Translations under genes and position numbers: made by a program
NCBI GenBank assembly: GCA_037974665.1
Contig: CM075782.1
Span: forward strand, 43,576,851-43,640,850
From: Ehretia macrophylla
Lineage: Eukaryota > Streptophyta > Magnoliopsida > Boraginales > Ehretiaceae
DNA length: 64,000 nucleotides
Direction: 5' to 3'
Notes under the pieces: model-generated
Told to the model about the DNA's origin: nothing
Database searches by the model: none
The model's input: the letters and a program-made list of their open reading frames with translations, nothing else
Shown here: positions 46,869 to 60,656 of the stretch, in pieces
Position numbering within the stretch: the first letter of the stretch is position 1
Layout of the letters: every line of letters begins with the position of its first letter

Positions 46869-49272
46869 GGTATAATTTCTCGTTTTTAAGCTTCGCAAAC
46901 CCTAGAATTTGGACCCTGTTTCATTTTATGCAAACCCTAGAGATTGCATAGACCTTTCGAATTGCTTTCTAGGGCTTATATTTAGGGCATTGAATGTTTA
47001 ATTTCGAGTAATTCGATTGTGTTATTGCATTTTGCTTGAATTTCACGAGGTTTTGCTTTGCATGCTCGGGGCATATCATTGTTTGGAGCTAGTATGATTA
47101 GCGTCTAGTTGAATGTGAGTGCTTAGTGTAGGCTCTGCCTGTTCAAGAAGTTGAATTGTCTCTTTTGAGCTTAGCGTTGTTACTTATTATAATATACTTC
47201 TTGTTTTATTTACTCTTGAGAATTTTAGCTGATCAGCTGTTGCTGCTAGTTTTAGCATTTTAGTGTTTTGGAGCATACACGTGGTAGTTCTTGAGATTTT
47301 GGTAGTTATGGTTGTGTGGAACTCGTCATAGTTGTTTTCGCATGCATTTGCTTGTGGCACGTGGCGTGTGCTTTTCTTACTTAAGTGATCATTAACTTCA
47401 TCTCGATTGAGGGTGTGGTTTGATTTGTTAGATTGAGGAATGCTATTCGTTTCTTGCTAGAAGCACGAGCAAACAAGTTAATTCAAATACATGTGCGAGC
47501 ATTATACATTAAGTAACTTACTTGTTTTGCCTTTTTGGTTTCTTATGTCATTTTAAATTTGTTACTATATTTTGTTTTCTTGACAGTTTGATGAAGATAC
47601 GATCTAATAAAAGATTTTACTTTGTTGAAACTACGAGAGTTTATGTGTGTCTGGGGGTGTGAATATGTGGGCACATGCATGACTTTGATTGTCCCTCTCT
47701 CTCTGACATCCCATTGGGCCTCTAGGTTTGATTATGTCATGCGTCCTGTCTATTTAGAACGTGTTATGACATTAAATTCTCTAATTAACTTTTTCTGCTC
47801 ACCGAGGTAACTTCCTTTCTTGTTATGTGGATGGCAATAGTTTCCAGACTAATTATTGTGCGGAACCTGTTTGCGCATGCATGTCTGTCCATCCATGGAC
47901 CCATGTACTATGTATTTATACACTGATACTCAGTTATTGAGTGAAATTTGAGTTGAAATGCTATTTTTCTTTGAAAGAGTTGAATTTTGGTATTATAGAT
48001 AACTTTTGTCTGAGGGCGCAGCCTGGGTGCTTGAATTACCAGTATAGATTCAGTGCAGTCTTGTCTTACATACAATGTGCTGAAGACAATGGGGAACACT
48101 ATTGGAATAAGTTTAATTCTTCACCCATTTTGTCCATTTGCTTGACATTTATATGCTCGAGGTTTCATGATGTGCATGGACATTGATGTGGGTATGTTTA
48201 GGGGTGTAAGTATGCTTTGCAGTGACATGTTTGCACCATTTGAAAATTGTTTTGATTTTCTTGATGAGTTTCAAAAGCTCAAGCTTAGTTCAAATCAATC
48301 TGATTTTGAATATTGTTCTTCTAGCCACGGTTTGTAATGATTTAGAAGACTCAATGACATATAGTTAGCTGAGCAATTAATGCATGCTGTAAAATTAAAA
48401 GACTCATTACCTTTTGTCCCTCCTGGCTGATGATATTGTTAGTTCTGGAGAGGTGTTTACAAATTATGTGTTTGACCTTTTACTTTGTTCATAAAAGGTC
48501 ATTGTCTAAGCTTTGAAGATGTTACAATTAGACTGCTAGCGTTCAAGTACTACACCAGGATGATTGAAGCTTGATGTGTTCTCCCACACCATCTTGGGAT
48601 TTAGTTGAATGGATCTTGATTGGCTTTATTCCTTTTACCGTCCTCATGTTGATAGAAAAAATATCCATATATAGAAAGATAGAACATGTTTCTTGAACTT
48701 GGGGCAGGTAACATTGCAATTATGTCAATCTTCGGAGACATGAGCAATAATTATGTGTTCCTATTTCTTATTTACGCCCATATTTATTTTTGCATATTAA
48801 GAGTTATAAATATGTTCTTTTTCTTTGACGTTTAGTTGCATTTTTATTATTTAATTCAATATTATGGGAGGAAGCTTTTGTTTGAAAATTATGAGAACTA
48901 GATTAACATTTTTTGCTCTATAATCCTTCTGAAGTTGTCTGTGCTTCTCATTTTATTACTCTTTTGTCTTTGCTATATTCTTGGCAAGTAGTCTATGTTG
49001 TTTTCTTTAATTTGGAAAGTGTGAGAACTAGACTAACTAATTTGGATAAGTAAGATCTCCAAATTCCAGGGCACGAAGTGTAGGAATCTTGCTTTTCCTA
49101 CGCATTTACACTGCAGCATCTTTCCTTGTTGAATGAGTCTTCCCTATGTCAATAAGTGGTCTACACTTGTTTCTAATAGCACATAAATATCTTAAGTTTT
49201 TTATTTGTCTATTGTTTCCTTTCAGACCTGACTTGTACTCCTTTTGTTTTTGCCTTTTGGATTTTATTTCAG
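46869..49272 (+). other. Long intron in the 5' UTR of EAF1
   Basis: A 2.4-kb GT-AG intron is inferred between the leader exon ending at 46868 and the exon starting at 49273 (acceptor attttatttcag). It is T-rich with no long reading frame, as expected for a plant intron. Leader introns of this kind often raise expression, but that is inference here. Confidence 0.6.
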
Positions 49273-49437
49273 GCTTGAACCAATGGGAGGGGATTACCTC
49301 TAGCTGTTAAGGTTGGGATTCATGGATTTAGTTCAGGATCTGTCTCCTAGTCAATGCTGAGGTTGATTCCATGGGAGGAGTTGTTGAAGGAGGAGTTGGT
49401 GTTGGTAACAGAACTTCTCCCCGACGAGCAGCTATAG
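49273..49437 (+). promoter_or_regulatory. EAF1 leader with upstream ORFs
   Basis: Before the main ATG (49371) the second leader exon contains three upstream ATGs: 49283-49303 (6 codons plus stop), 49322-49360 (12 codons plus stop) and 49354-49437 (27 codons plus stop), the last running past the main start in another frame. These could lower translation of the main frame. In the main frame, codons directly before the ATG read LLVNAEVDS, which from memory is part of an N-terminal extension in other plant EAF1 proteins. Here it has no in-frame ATG. Confidence 0.6.
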
Positions 49438-52400
49438 AGAAAGTTCAAGCAGAGCTTAGGTAACTTGGCCTCTATGACCTGCTTAATTCAAATTGCCCAC
49501 AGTCTTGTTGTAACATGCAACTACGTGTTCTTAACAGGCAAGAGTATGATGTTCGAGAGGAAAGGAGAAGAGAGTTGGAATTTCTTGAGAAAGTATGAAT
49601 GGTTTGATCCTCATGTTGATTTTCTGCACTTTGACATATGGACCTTTTAGTGATGAATCGGTTCTTATTTGCAGGGTGGTAATCCATTGGACTTTAAACT
49701 TGGCAATGCGGCTTCACTTAGTGTCCAGTCGACTTCACTTACTGATCAACATCCTGATCAGTTAGTGACCAGGTATTTTCTTTGAGGTTGGATTTGCTGG
49801 CTTGCACATTCTTTTTCTGGTCTAAATATTAACTTGCTATTGCAGTGAAGCAAAAGGCAGTTTTGCTGCTTCACCTTATGGAGATTCTGTTGAAAGTAGC
49901 GGTAGACCTAGGGCTCCTCGCCTCGGTGAACCCAATAGTGCTGATAATCTCATGCTGTTTGATGGCGATAATGAGTTTACTGAAGTTGATAGGAACCTTA
50001 CACATCTGAGTAGGAGTGGCTTTGCTCCATCAGAGCAGTCGTCCCAGTTGGATGCTAGTCAAGATGCTAAGGAACTAAAGGATTCTGCTGCTTTCAGCCT
50101 CCCAAAAAAGGCATATAAGCGGCGATCTCGACCAAATCGTGATGGTGCTAGAACAGGTTCAACTGAGGCAGTGGTAGCTCGTGGTGGTCATGCCTCTTCT
50201 TTATCTTCTGGCCATGCACCGAGGGAGGTAAAAGAACTGGTCTCTGATGCTGAAATCCAGGAGGACCAGAATGTTTCTATGACTTGTAATTCAACTCCTA
50301 CAAGTCCAAATAAAGTTACTGTTTGCAATGCCCTACCTTCTGACAATCAATTGGAGATGGATGGGGTAATGCCTTCAGAATCAACCACTGACCTTATTAA
50401 AGGTCTGCCAGATGCTGCACCAGATGCTAATGCTTCCAAAAGCTTGCTGGATGCCCAGGATAATAAACAAACAGTTTTTAGTAGTCAGAAAAGTCCTGAA
50501 ATAGTTTCTGAAGGGCATGAATTTTTGCATGAAAGGAAAAATGTAGATGCTACTGCTCTAGAACATCAACAGTGCTTGGTCACAGCAGAGATTGAAGATC
50601 AAGCTTGTTGTGGCCAGATGAATGGGTTCAGTACCTCAAAGGGAGAGAGTAAAAGCTTACAGAATGATGGTCAAAACATCCCTGCTGCAGTTGGCACAAA
50701 AGTTTTAGATTCTGAGTCATCTTGCGCCCAAACTAATGTTAGTTTAGATGGAAAAAATGACAGTGAAATGTGTACTGATCTGAAAAATCATGATTCAAAT
50801 GGCGATGTCAAAGATCTAACACCAGTGCTTGAAGAGATGCCTGTCAAAGAAGAAGCTGCTGAATTGGTTGAGGAAAAGAAAGAGACTCAACCTGATGATG
50901 GCGTTGTCCTTAATGTTGAATGCAATTATGTTCATCAAAGACATCAAGAAAATGGCTTTGCAACAGTGCCTGAGGAAGAATTGAAGAGAAGTTCTTCTGT
51001 TGTGCAAAATGATGTGAAAGATCAACTAGTTGTGGAAGCAGCAGAAGCAGATGGTGCTACTGGATCTGAAACTGAGAGGAAACATGATGATCCTTCAAGA
51101 GACAATCCTATTACCGAGAATGGAACTGCTCTGGTGGTCACACAACCAGTGTCTATTGAGTCTTCTGTTCCAGAGCTTCCTGAGGCCACACCATCAGTCT
51201 GCGATTCTGCTGCTGCCCTTGAGGGAGAAGAGAAAAATGTCAAAGTAGCAAGCAAGGCCCATGATGACTCAATTTTGGAAGAAGCATTGGTTATTGAGGT
51301 TATATTTTTATCTGAGAGCATTTTGTGCATTAACATTTTGTTGACCCTAAAGCAACATCTTTTCATCCACTTAGTTGTCAGGCCCTAAAGATCTGACATA
51401 ATCTAGTAACAGGCCAAACATAAGCGGATTGCGGAGTTATCTGTTGCAACATTTCCAGCAGAAAATCGTCGAAAATCTCACTGGGATTTTGTCCTTGAAG
51501 AAATGGCATGGTTAGCAAATGATTTTGCCCAGGTATATTTTATCAAATAAGACCTAGCTTTCTGTTCTGGATCTGCCCTTTCCTTTTAGTGCTTCCTGAG
51601 GACTATATCAAGTAGAGACGTGTCTATAACAGAAATAGAAATTATCTACCTTTTTCAGGAAACAGACTTTAAATATGCACTTTCAACTTTATGTGCCTTC
51701 CTAATTTACCAATATTGCTCACATGCAGGAGCGCCTGTGGAAGATAACAGCTGCTGCTCAAATATGTCACCAAGTGGCTTTTACCTCTCGATTGAGATTT
51801 CAAGAACAACATTCTCATCGGGAGCAGAAAAAAGTGGCTCATGGATTGTCAAAAGCTGTCATGGAGTTTTGGCTTTCAGTAGAGGTACTTGGGAATTAGT
51901 TGTACTTCATCCATTTATCTACCTTTGTTTGCATTATGGAGGTTTCTGAATAAACATATGATTGGCCTTTGTAGGATGTTGTTATCAATTAATTTACTGG
52001 GTTATTTATTTTGTATTATGATATTTTCATATGCTTTGAATCAATTTATGCGTATGAAACGGTAATACAAACTTCTTTTCTATTTGGATATCTTATTTTA
52101 TATTGGAACAATCTGTAGGACTTGGTTTTCTTGATTAATATTTCTAATTATTTTATTTTCTTGCCATAGCCAGATATAGCTTTCTTTCAGGAATAGGTTA
52201 GTGTATGATGGTGAACTAAGTAATAATGCAGTGATATTGTAAACTTTTTTCCTAGACCATATAATTTCCAAATTACCAATAACCATGATGGTTTCTGATT
52301 TTATCCCTCATGATATTGCTAGCAAGTAGCAAGTGATACTTGTTTTCTCTGAAATAAAGGACTTTGAAATGATGATTAATGACCAAGCTGTTTTGACTTT

Positions 52401-55400
52401 TGCTCGAGGATTATATAGAAGTCTAAATCTGGTTTCAGCTGCATTATTTTGTAGGACAAGGTTAATCTAAATTATGCTTCAAATATAGGACATTTTGAGC
52501 AATGGCTAGACATGTGCAATATGATGGAATTATGCTTCTTTGCAATTTCAGTTGAGCAAGATGCCAATACAAATTTGAAGATGTTCAATTCTTGTTCCTG
52601 AATAGATGCTGCATGGGATTCTTGTGTAGTTATAGCCTCCAAATTGCTGTTTGCGCTCCTTATACTATTGGTATCAGTTGTCATTGTCCCCATGATATTG
52701 CTTGTGGTTGGGTCTGTTTAAATGTCTGATTGGGTTTACCAATATATTTTGAGCTTAGTTTTGTTAGAATGCTACTCTGTGTAATTTGATCTTTACCTAT
52801 CAGTCTCTGTAATATTCTTCTCCAGTGGGAGAAAAAAGGAAAAATTGAAGAGCTCTTATAATGCTTCTCGTGTAAATTTTGGTGGTTATGTCAGGAGACG
52901 AGCAAAGGAATGGAGCTGATGCGTCCTAAAAAAGATTCTGCACTTGCCATTCGGGAGTATGCTTTGAGATTTTTGAAATCTAATAGCTCTGAAGTTTTGC
53001 ATAACCAAGCCGAAGCTCCAGCAACTCCAGACAGGAGATCTGATTTGGGAACCATGGACATTTCATGGGAGGATCATTGGACAGAAGTATGGATCCACAT
53101 TTATTATCTTATATGTGTATACGTGAAAATGTGTATGTTATTCTAGACATTGATGTTGAGCCCTGCACTCCAAATTGTTATCCTGTCTTTTGTAATTATA
53201 AGAATATTGGTCCATATTCATACTTCAAAGAAGTTTATGACATCTTAGGTGATGGAATAATGGGCTCTTACTTGAATCTTGTTAATTTCATATGTTGAAA
53301 TGTTTCAGCCGGTTTACTTAAATTTATGTCATGTTATATAACTCTAATATTCTCTTGCAGGAGAGCCTCTTCTATACAGTTCCTTCTGGTGCGATGGAAG
53401 CATACAGAAAATTAATTGAATCTCATGTGCTTCAATATGAGGTAGAGATATTCACTACTTCTGTGCTCTCATCTTACTGATTAAAGTAGGTCTGTTTTCT
53501 TGCTTCATCTCTTGAATATCTGAATTCTTACTTGGACAAGTCTTAGTTTAAGGCTGATTGGTGATGACCAGGCTAATAAGAGTATGGGCAAAATTGACGT
53601 GTTATTCAAGCCTATCTTACTTGTAAGGCTTCAAGCAATGCAACATGATTTGTTAAGATGTGGGAGTTGAACTCGTAGGGGTCATGATTAGAGTGTATAA
53701 AATGAATCTGAAATTTATTGAGAAGTCATATTCATATTATCGTAAGTGGGAAGAGCAGATAGCAACCTTTAGTATGTCATTTTTTTTGTCTTTGTTACCA
53801 TAACAGATATTTGGGTAATGAACAGATATTTTGCTCCCTTGGGGATAATTAGATTATTTTGCTATTATTAATGGGCTAAAATCAAATTTAACTGTCACTC
53901 TCTTCTTAACCTCTTGCCTGCGTTCCATTTTTGTTCACAAAGGTGGCGGTTCTGATGGTAACTGCATATCAAGTTAAGTGACTGGTAAATCATTAAGCAA
54001 AAGGAGAGACAAGTGACTTTTATTTGCCTTGTTAAGTGTTAACAGGAAGCAGAGGCATCTAGCTCTTTCTCTCTCTGGACCAAAATTGGATTATGATGAA
54101 AGTGGTCTGTGCTTAGTTCTGGTGTTTCTAAAAATTATGGTTGCGGTAATTAGATAATATGAGGGTTCTATGGCCTGCTGACACATTTGGACAAGATAAG
54201 ATAGGATTGAATTAGAGAGTGAAAATAACAGCAGGTCCTTCAGATACGAGTCCATAAAAAAATATGTGATTAACTATACTGCCTACACTGTACTTCTTCC
54301 CTTCATTTTCTTTTTTCGTCTCTTTTTTTTGTGTGGGTGGGGGGGGGGAGGGGATGGAGGTGACTTCCATGGAATCATGAGTACACTACTTGTCAGACTC
54401 AGGTCTTACCAATTAGTGCCTATAATCTTTTTATATAATGAATTTGGACAATTGCAATTCTGTAACTCCTGTTTGCTTATCCCCTTTTGTTACCAATCTT
54501 TTTAATTGTTGATGCTAATATATGCTGGTGTTCCTCAGAAAACTGGCACTTGTATTCAAGAAGAAGTGGAGACATCTGCTTGTGATGCTGTAACAGGTAT
54601 ATTAGGGACTACTGCCGCCTATTTCTGCCTGCCTTTTCTGATTAGTTCTTGACAAGATTGTCTGGATGCAGACTTTGGGTCTCAGGATAATGCCTACGAA
54701 GAAGAAGAAGGAGAGACCAGCACCTATGATTGTGGCGCTAGCAACTCATCAAGAATTGCTCAGAGAAAACGGAAAAACTTGACGAAGGGATATGGTGTGA
54801 GATCATATGAAGTCGGTGCTGATTCAATGTATACACAGTGCCTGGAAAATAAAGTTGGGACTCATCAATCCGTTTTAGGGGGGCAACGGCCTGCCAGCAG
54901 TCTTAATGTGTTGATTCCAACAAAACGTGTCCGAACTGCTTCTAGGCAGAGAGTTATAACTCCTTTTACTGCTGGAACATCTGGGTGTGTCCAATTGCCA
55001 AGTAAGACAGACGCTTCAAGTGGTGATACCAGTTCGTTTCAGGATGATCAGAGTACTCTACATGGTGGCTTGCATATGCCAAATAGTTTGGATGTCGAGT
55101 CAGCGGGAGACTTTGAAAAACAATTGCCTTTTGACTCCACAGAAGTCTCTAAACCTAGAAAGAAAAAGAAAGCAAAGCATCTGGTATCTATTTACTTGTT
55201 AACTGATGAGCAAAGAATGCCATTTTTCTTTATCAGTAAAATTGTTAGACTTCTTTAGCCTTTATATGCTGTGTTATATATGCCCGTATTACCTGTCACA
55301 GGTTTCTGCATACGAACAGAGATGGCAGGTTGATTTCCACTTTCAAAATGAACAGGTAATTTGATTTCGCATTTACAAAATCATTTGGCATTAGGTTTGG

Positions 55401-58400
55401 GCTCCCCCCGCCCCCCCGCTCGCTCCCTACCTCTCTCAAATAGCTAGTAAAATGTCCTTTTCATTTGCTTTTTTTTTCATGCCTAAATTTGTTTTCCTGG
55501 TCGAGAATGTGAAATTAACTTTAATATGAAACGTGGTTACAAATTGAGGCATTAAACTTAATGAGTTCATTGGGATCTAATTTTCCTATTACTCCTTGAT
55601 AACCAGTCTGCCTTCTTATTGCCGCTCTATGACTCTGGTCTTAGTTTGTGAATGGAATTTTTGATCTATTGCTTGGTTTGAATTTTCAGAGGGATCATTC
55701 TAAAAAGAGATCACAGAGTCACCAACTTGAATCTAATGGTAGCACTGGTAGAGTTTGTTTCCACCTTGTTCATTTTTTGGTGATTGATACTTTTCTCCTT
55801 TCATTCTCGTAACTTACCTAGTTGCATCTCTTCTGAAAAAAGGTTTATTCGGTCAACATGTAGCGAAAAAGCCCAAGGTGATGAGGCCAACTCTTGATAC
55901 TTCTTTCGACAATATTGCTCCGGTTGCTGGGTCTGTTCCTTCTCCAGTGGCTTCCCAGATGAGCAATATGTCCAACCCAAATAAGTTAATCAAAATACTT
56001 GGAGGCAGGGACCGCAGTCGAAAAGCTAAAGCACCGAAGGTAGTTATTATGGAGCTGGCCTAATCTAAGTTGTTTCTCAATGTATTCTAGTTGATAATCT
56101 CTTTTTGTGCTCAACTATAGCCATATGTGGATTGAGAATGAAAATTCTTTCGCAGGTGCCTGCTGGACAGCAAGGATCCGGAAGTCCATGGTCACTATTT
56201 GAGGACCAGGTAATTTTTTTTTTTTGGCCATCCTTTTCTTAAATTTATATCCTTCTTTACTGGGGTATTTTATTAGTTTCAAATAGGGTTACATAAATTA
56301 AAATTACGCTCGACTTTCTCATGTAGGCACTTGTCGTCCTGGTGCATGATATGGGTCCAAACTGGGAGCTCGTGAGTGATGCTATTAATAATACTTTGCA
56401 GTTCAAGGTAAGGGAATACAAGGTCTTTGTTTCATTTATTGTGTGCGTTGCAATAGTCAAAGTAGTTATGTCTAGGACTTTGTTTCTTTATGGTTTTATG
56501 TGCAGAAATTATTCTTTCCTTTGTATTTTACAACCACCCTCGTCCCCCCCCCCCAAAAAAAACAAAAGGATAAAAGAACTACTAGTAGAAAGACCCTTTG
56601 ACAACTAAAAGGGGAAAAGGAAATGGAATATGATTGCCTTGTTCAATTTTTGCAGTGCATATACCGCAATCCTAAAGAATGCAAAGAGCGGCACAAGATC
56701 TTGATGGATAGAACTAGTGGCGATGGGGCTGATAGCGCGGAAGATTCAGGGTCTTCTCAACCTTATCCTTCTACATTGCCTGGCATTCCTAAAGTAAGAA
56801 CCTTTTCCCCTTTTCTCCATTCAATTTTCTTTCTGGTCCCTCTTTTTTATATTCCAGTCTTTATAACTTGTTGATCACCTCAATAATTAACTGTTTCTAT
56901 CAATTGGTTGTGCTGCTCATATGCAGGGAAGTGCCAGACAATTGTTTCAACGTTTACAGGGGCCAATGGAGGAAGACACCCTCAAGTCTCATTTTGAGAA
57001 GATTATTATGATTGTGCAGAAATACCTTTACCGGAAGACTCAGGTATGTTTGTCCAAATCAGTTCATCCGTCTTTGCATCTATGCCCTTGATCCGGGTGG
57101 AAATCAGTCTACTGAGTTGTGGAAACCTAGAGATGTTTTTAATTTTGTAATTTCAAAGGCATATACCCTGCTTGTCAAACATCTTGGTTGCTGCTGCAAC
57201 AGTATGTTCAGGCATGACTCCATATCATTTAAAAAGATCATGAATTCTTTATTAGATGTGAAACCTCTTGCATTGAAGTCTCTTAGTTGTAGATAATAAT
57301 TGCATCTCAACAATATGGCGTTTGTGAGAATTCATGCCTTGTATTACTCAATATTTGGAGTTATGTTCTGCTAGTTGCTGCACTACAGTTGCTGATTTAC
57401 GGCACTGCCTATTTCGTTGTATTTTGCACTTCAACTTCTATTTAAACTGTGTTTTTATTCGATTTGGAAGGAGGAAGGAGAACGAAGGGGGAGTTGGGGG
57501 GTGGCGGGGTGGGGGTTGGGGAGGGGGGGGGAGGTGTTGGTGGGGGCGCAGTGTGGAGAAGAATCTGGGAACTTCTGGAGCTTAGACTTTATACTCTCTC
57601 TTACGCAGACAAATTTTCCATGAATTGATATGTACCCTATGTTTTGCCTCTTCTGTGGCACACCTTGTAGGGTAAGGGGATTGATTCCACACTGTCAAAT
57701 ATGTCTACACTTAGACCTGTATGTCTAACTTGGCCGACATCGTTAACATATGTAATATGAAAAATTTAGCATTGATACAGCAAAATCAATTGAAGCTGAT
57801 ATGATGGTTTTATATGCTTCACTCTTCTTTAGACTCGTCTGATTATGATTGTTTTTTTTTGTTTTTCTGCCCCAAGAAGAATGATAACCATGATCCAAAA
57901 CAACTCCAGCAGCCTCACAGTTCTCATATGATTGCTCTATCTCAAGTTTATCCAAATAATCTGAATGGAGGGCCTGTTCTGACGTAAGATCTTAAGTTTA
58001 TTTTCTGAAATGCATTTTCTATCAAGTCCATACATATTCTCTGAAATTATAAAAGTATTTCATATTAACTGTGTGCTTCTCTCTCTCTCTCTTTCTCTGT
58101 GCGCTTGTTACAATGAAGACCTCTCGATTTGATTGAGGCAACTACATCCAGTCCTGACATTCCTTCACTCGGGTATCAAAGCCCACATTGTAGTGGGTTA
58201 GCGATGTCAAATCAGGGCACTGGTGCGCCAATGCATCCTGCTTCTGGCGCAAATCCTGCATTACATGGTTCTGCCAATATGGTTCTTGGCAATAACTTTT
58301 CACCATCGTCGGGTTCACTCAACAATTCTGCTAGGTAACGTGCTATTTTGTGCTTCGTATTGCTGCCCTTTGTTATTGCATATAGGTTTTGGATCAACTT

Positions 58401-60656
58401 ATAGTATTTTTCTTCAGGGATGGTAGATATGCTGTACCGAGATCTGCATCTATATCAATTGACGAACAGCAGAGAATACAGTATAATCAAATGTTATCTA
58501 GTAGAAATATCCAGCAACCTAATCTCTCTTCCCCTGGAGCTATTCCTGGAACTGACCGTGGCGTGCGTATGCTACCTGGTGGGAATGGCTTGGCCAGTAT
58601 GGGTGGGGTAAATAGAAGTGTGCCAATGGTGAGGCCTGGTTTTCAAGCGATGGTGTCATCATCAATGTTGAACTCTGGAAGTATGCTTTCATCTGGCATG
58701 GTGGCGATGCCGAGCCCTGTAAATTTGCATTCTGGACCAGGCCCTGGTCAAGGGAACTCAATGATCAGACCTCGTGATTCAATGCACATGATGGGGGTGA
58801 GTCATCAGGAATATTTATTATTAGGGTATTAGATTGTTTCTTCTGGTTATTGTACTTTGGTATGTCATGGACCTATGGAAGTTCACGTAAAAAATCGTCA
58901 TATTTGGAGCGCTTCACTGTCATGTAGCTTGCTAGGACTTAATAATTGCATATCGACGTGCTCGTGTTTATAAGATACTGGTTATTTTCTGTTACAGCCT
59001 AGCCAGAATCAGGAACCTCAGAGGCAGCTGATGGCACCTGAGCACCAGATGCAGGTCACACAGGCAAGCAGCCAAGGGGTCCCTCCTTACGGTGGGATGA
59101 GTCCCTCTTACCCTAATCAGACGGCTTCTCCACATGTTTCATCATATCCGTTCCATCATCAGAAGTCACATCCAGTATCCTCCCAACAGCCACACATGCT
59201 TAGTCCTCATCATCCTCATCTTCAAGGTGCCAATCATGCCACCAATGCACAACATCAAGCCTATGCCATGCGTTTAGCCAAAGAGAAGCACCTACAACAG
59301 CGTTTTTTGCAGCAACAACAGCAGTTTGCTGCATCAAACACACTGATGCCACATGCACAGCCACAATCCCAACTTCCCGTTTCATCTCCTTTGCAAAATA
59401 GTTCGCAAATTCAGTCACAAACCTCTTCTCCACCTGTATCATTTTCTCCTCTGACATCACCCTCAATATCGTCAATGCCACAGCACCAGCAAAAACATCA
59501 AATGCCACCTCACGGGCACGTGCGAAACTCTCAGGCTGGTGGGATTGGTGTGACCAATCAGATGGGCAAGCAAAGACAACGTCAGTCTCAACAACAGCAG
59601 CAGCAGCAACAATTCCAGCAAGCTGGCAGGCACCACCCGCAGCAGCGTCAACAATCTCAATCTCAACAGCAGACTAAACTTGTGAAGGGAGTAGGAAGAG
59701 GGAACATGGTGATGCAACAGAACACCCCGGTTGATCCTTCTCTGCTAAATGGCCTTCCAACACATCCTGGAAACCAATCTAATGAGAGGGGCGACCAGGC
59801 TATGCATTTAGTGCAAGGTCAGGGCGTATACGCTGGATCAGCAGTAAACCCTGTTCAAAATGCAAAGCAATTGGTGCCTCCTAATTCTTCGCATCAGTCC
59901 CAACCTCAGCAAAAGTTGCACCCTAGTCCAGTGGCCCCAGCTTCCAATCATGTGCAAAAAATGCCCTCCCATTCTGATACAAGCAGTCAAGGTCATGTAA
60001 CACCAGTAGCTTCTGGCGCCACTTCGTCTGCTTGCCAACAATCTGTTCCACCGATGATTGTTGCTTCTTCCAACAACCAACAGCCGCAGCAGCATCCTCA
60101 GTTGCAGGTGCAATCTCATCAAAAGTTAGTAAACCAAAACCCATTAACTTCTCAGAGAGTGACGCAACACAATCGGCAAGTAAACTCTGAGCATCCAAAC
60201 AAGCTGCAAACAAGACATTCTCAAACTGAACAGCGCCCTATGAGCAACTCATCTCACATAAGTACTGCAATGCCCCAGGCAGGTAATGATGCAATTAACG
60301 GGACACAAGTTTCCTCTTGTGCTTCTCAGTGGAAAGCTTCAGAACCATTACACGACTCTGCTACATCAACTCCAGCAACAAATTTAGCCTCAGGAACCAA
60401 CACTGTTATAAGTGAGCCTATTGAAGGGATAAGCCGGAGGCAGTCTTCAGGCAGCTTGCCCCTCATTGAGCATGAAGTTAATGCACAGTGGCAGCATTCA
60501 CCTCCACAGCTACAGCAACTTACTTCACCACCGTGCCAGCCACAGCAGCAGGAGGAGCAGCTGCCACCAGCACAACGTTCTCAGCAGCAAGCACTGCTTG
60601 TTCAAGCAGGAGATAACAGTATATATGTTACACCGAGTGATTCTAGACTGGAATGA
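49371..60656 (+). CDS. EAF1B: EAF1-like chromatin protein, NuA4 acetyltransferase scaffold
   Basis: Plant EAF1 is the nuclear platform of the NuA4 histone acetyltransferase complex; its HSA domain docks actin-related proteins. I infer 21 coding exons: 49371-49459, 49538-49592, 49675-49772, 49846-51298, 51413-51532, 51729-51884, 52895-53086, 53361-53441, 54539-54596, 54672-55183, 55302-55355, 55690-55747, 55843-56039, 56156-56209, 56327-56407, 56656-56793, 56927-57043, 57877-57983, 58119-58334, 58418-58796, 58998-60656. Together they give 5,874 bp in phase, 1,957 aa, close to Arabidopsis EAF1B. The N-terminus has RTSPRRAAIEK and REERRRELEFLEKGGNP. HSA is at about 588-655 (WDFVLEEMAWLANDFAQ), a basic KPRKKKKAKHL near 930, SANT/Myb at about 1051-1104 (PWSLFEDQALVVLVHDMGPNW), and a Gln/Ser/Pro-rich tail from about 1406 with a polyQ run. 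It lacks a SWI2/SNF2 ATPase, as expected for plant EAF1. The exon 18 acceptor could be 57877 or 57880. Confidence 0.94.

Noticed and set aside
49952-51388. Reading the 478-codon open frame as a complete gene ending at 51388
   Set aside because: The last about 30 codons are intron. A good donor at 51299 joins in phase to the next EAF1 exon at 51413, matching the family's sequence.
59200-60213. Several minus-strand reading frames of 80-100 codons
   Set aside because: They are shadows of the Gln/Ser/Pro-rich last exon of EAF1. CAG and CAA repeats leave the opposite strand open.
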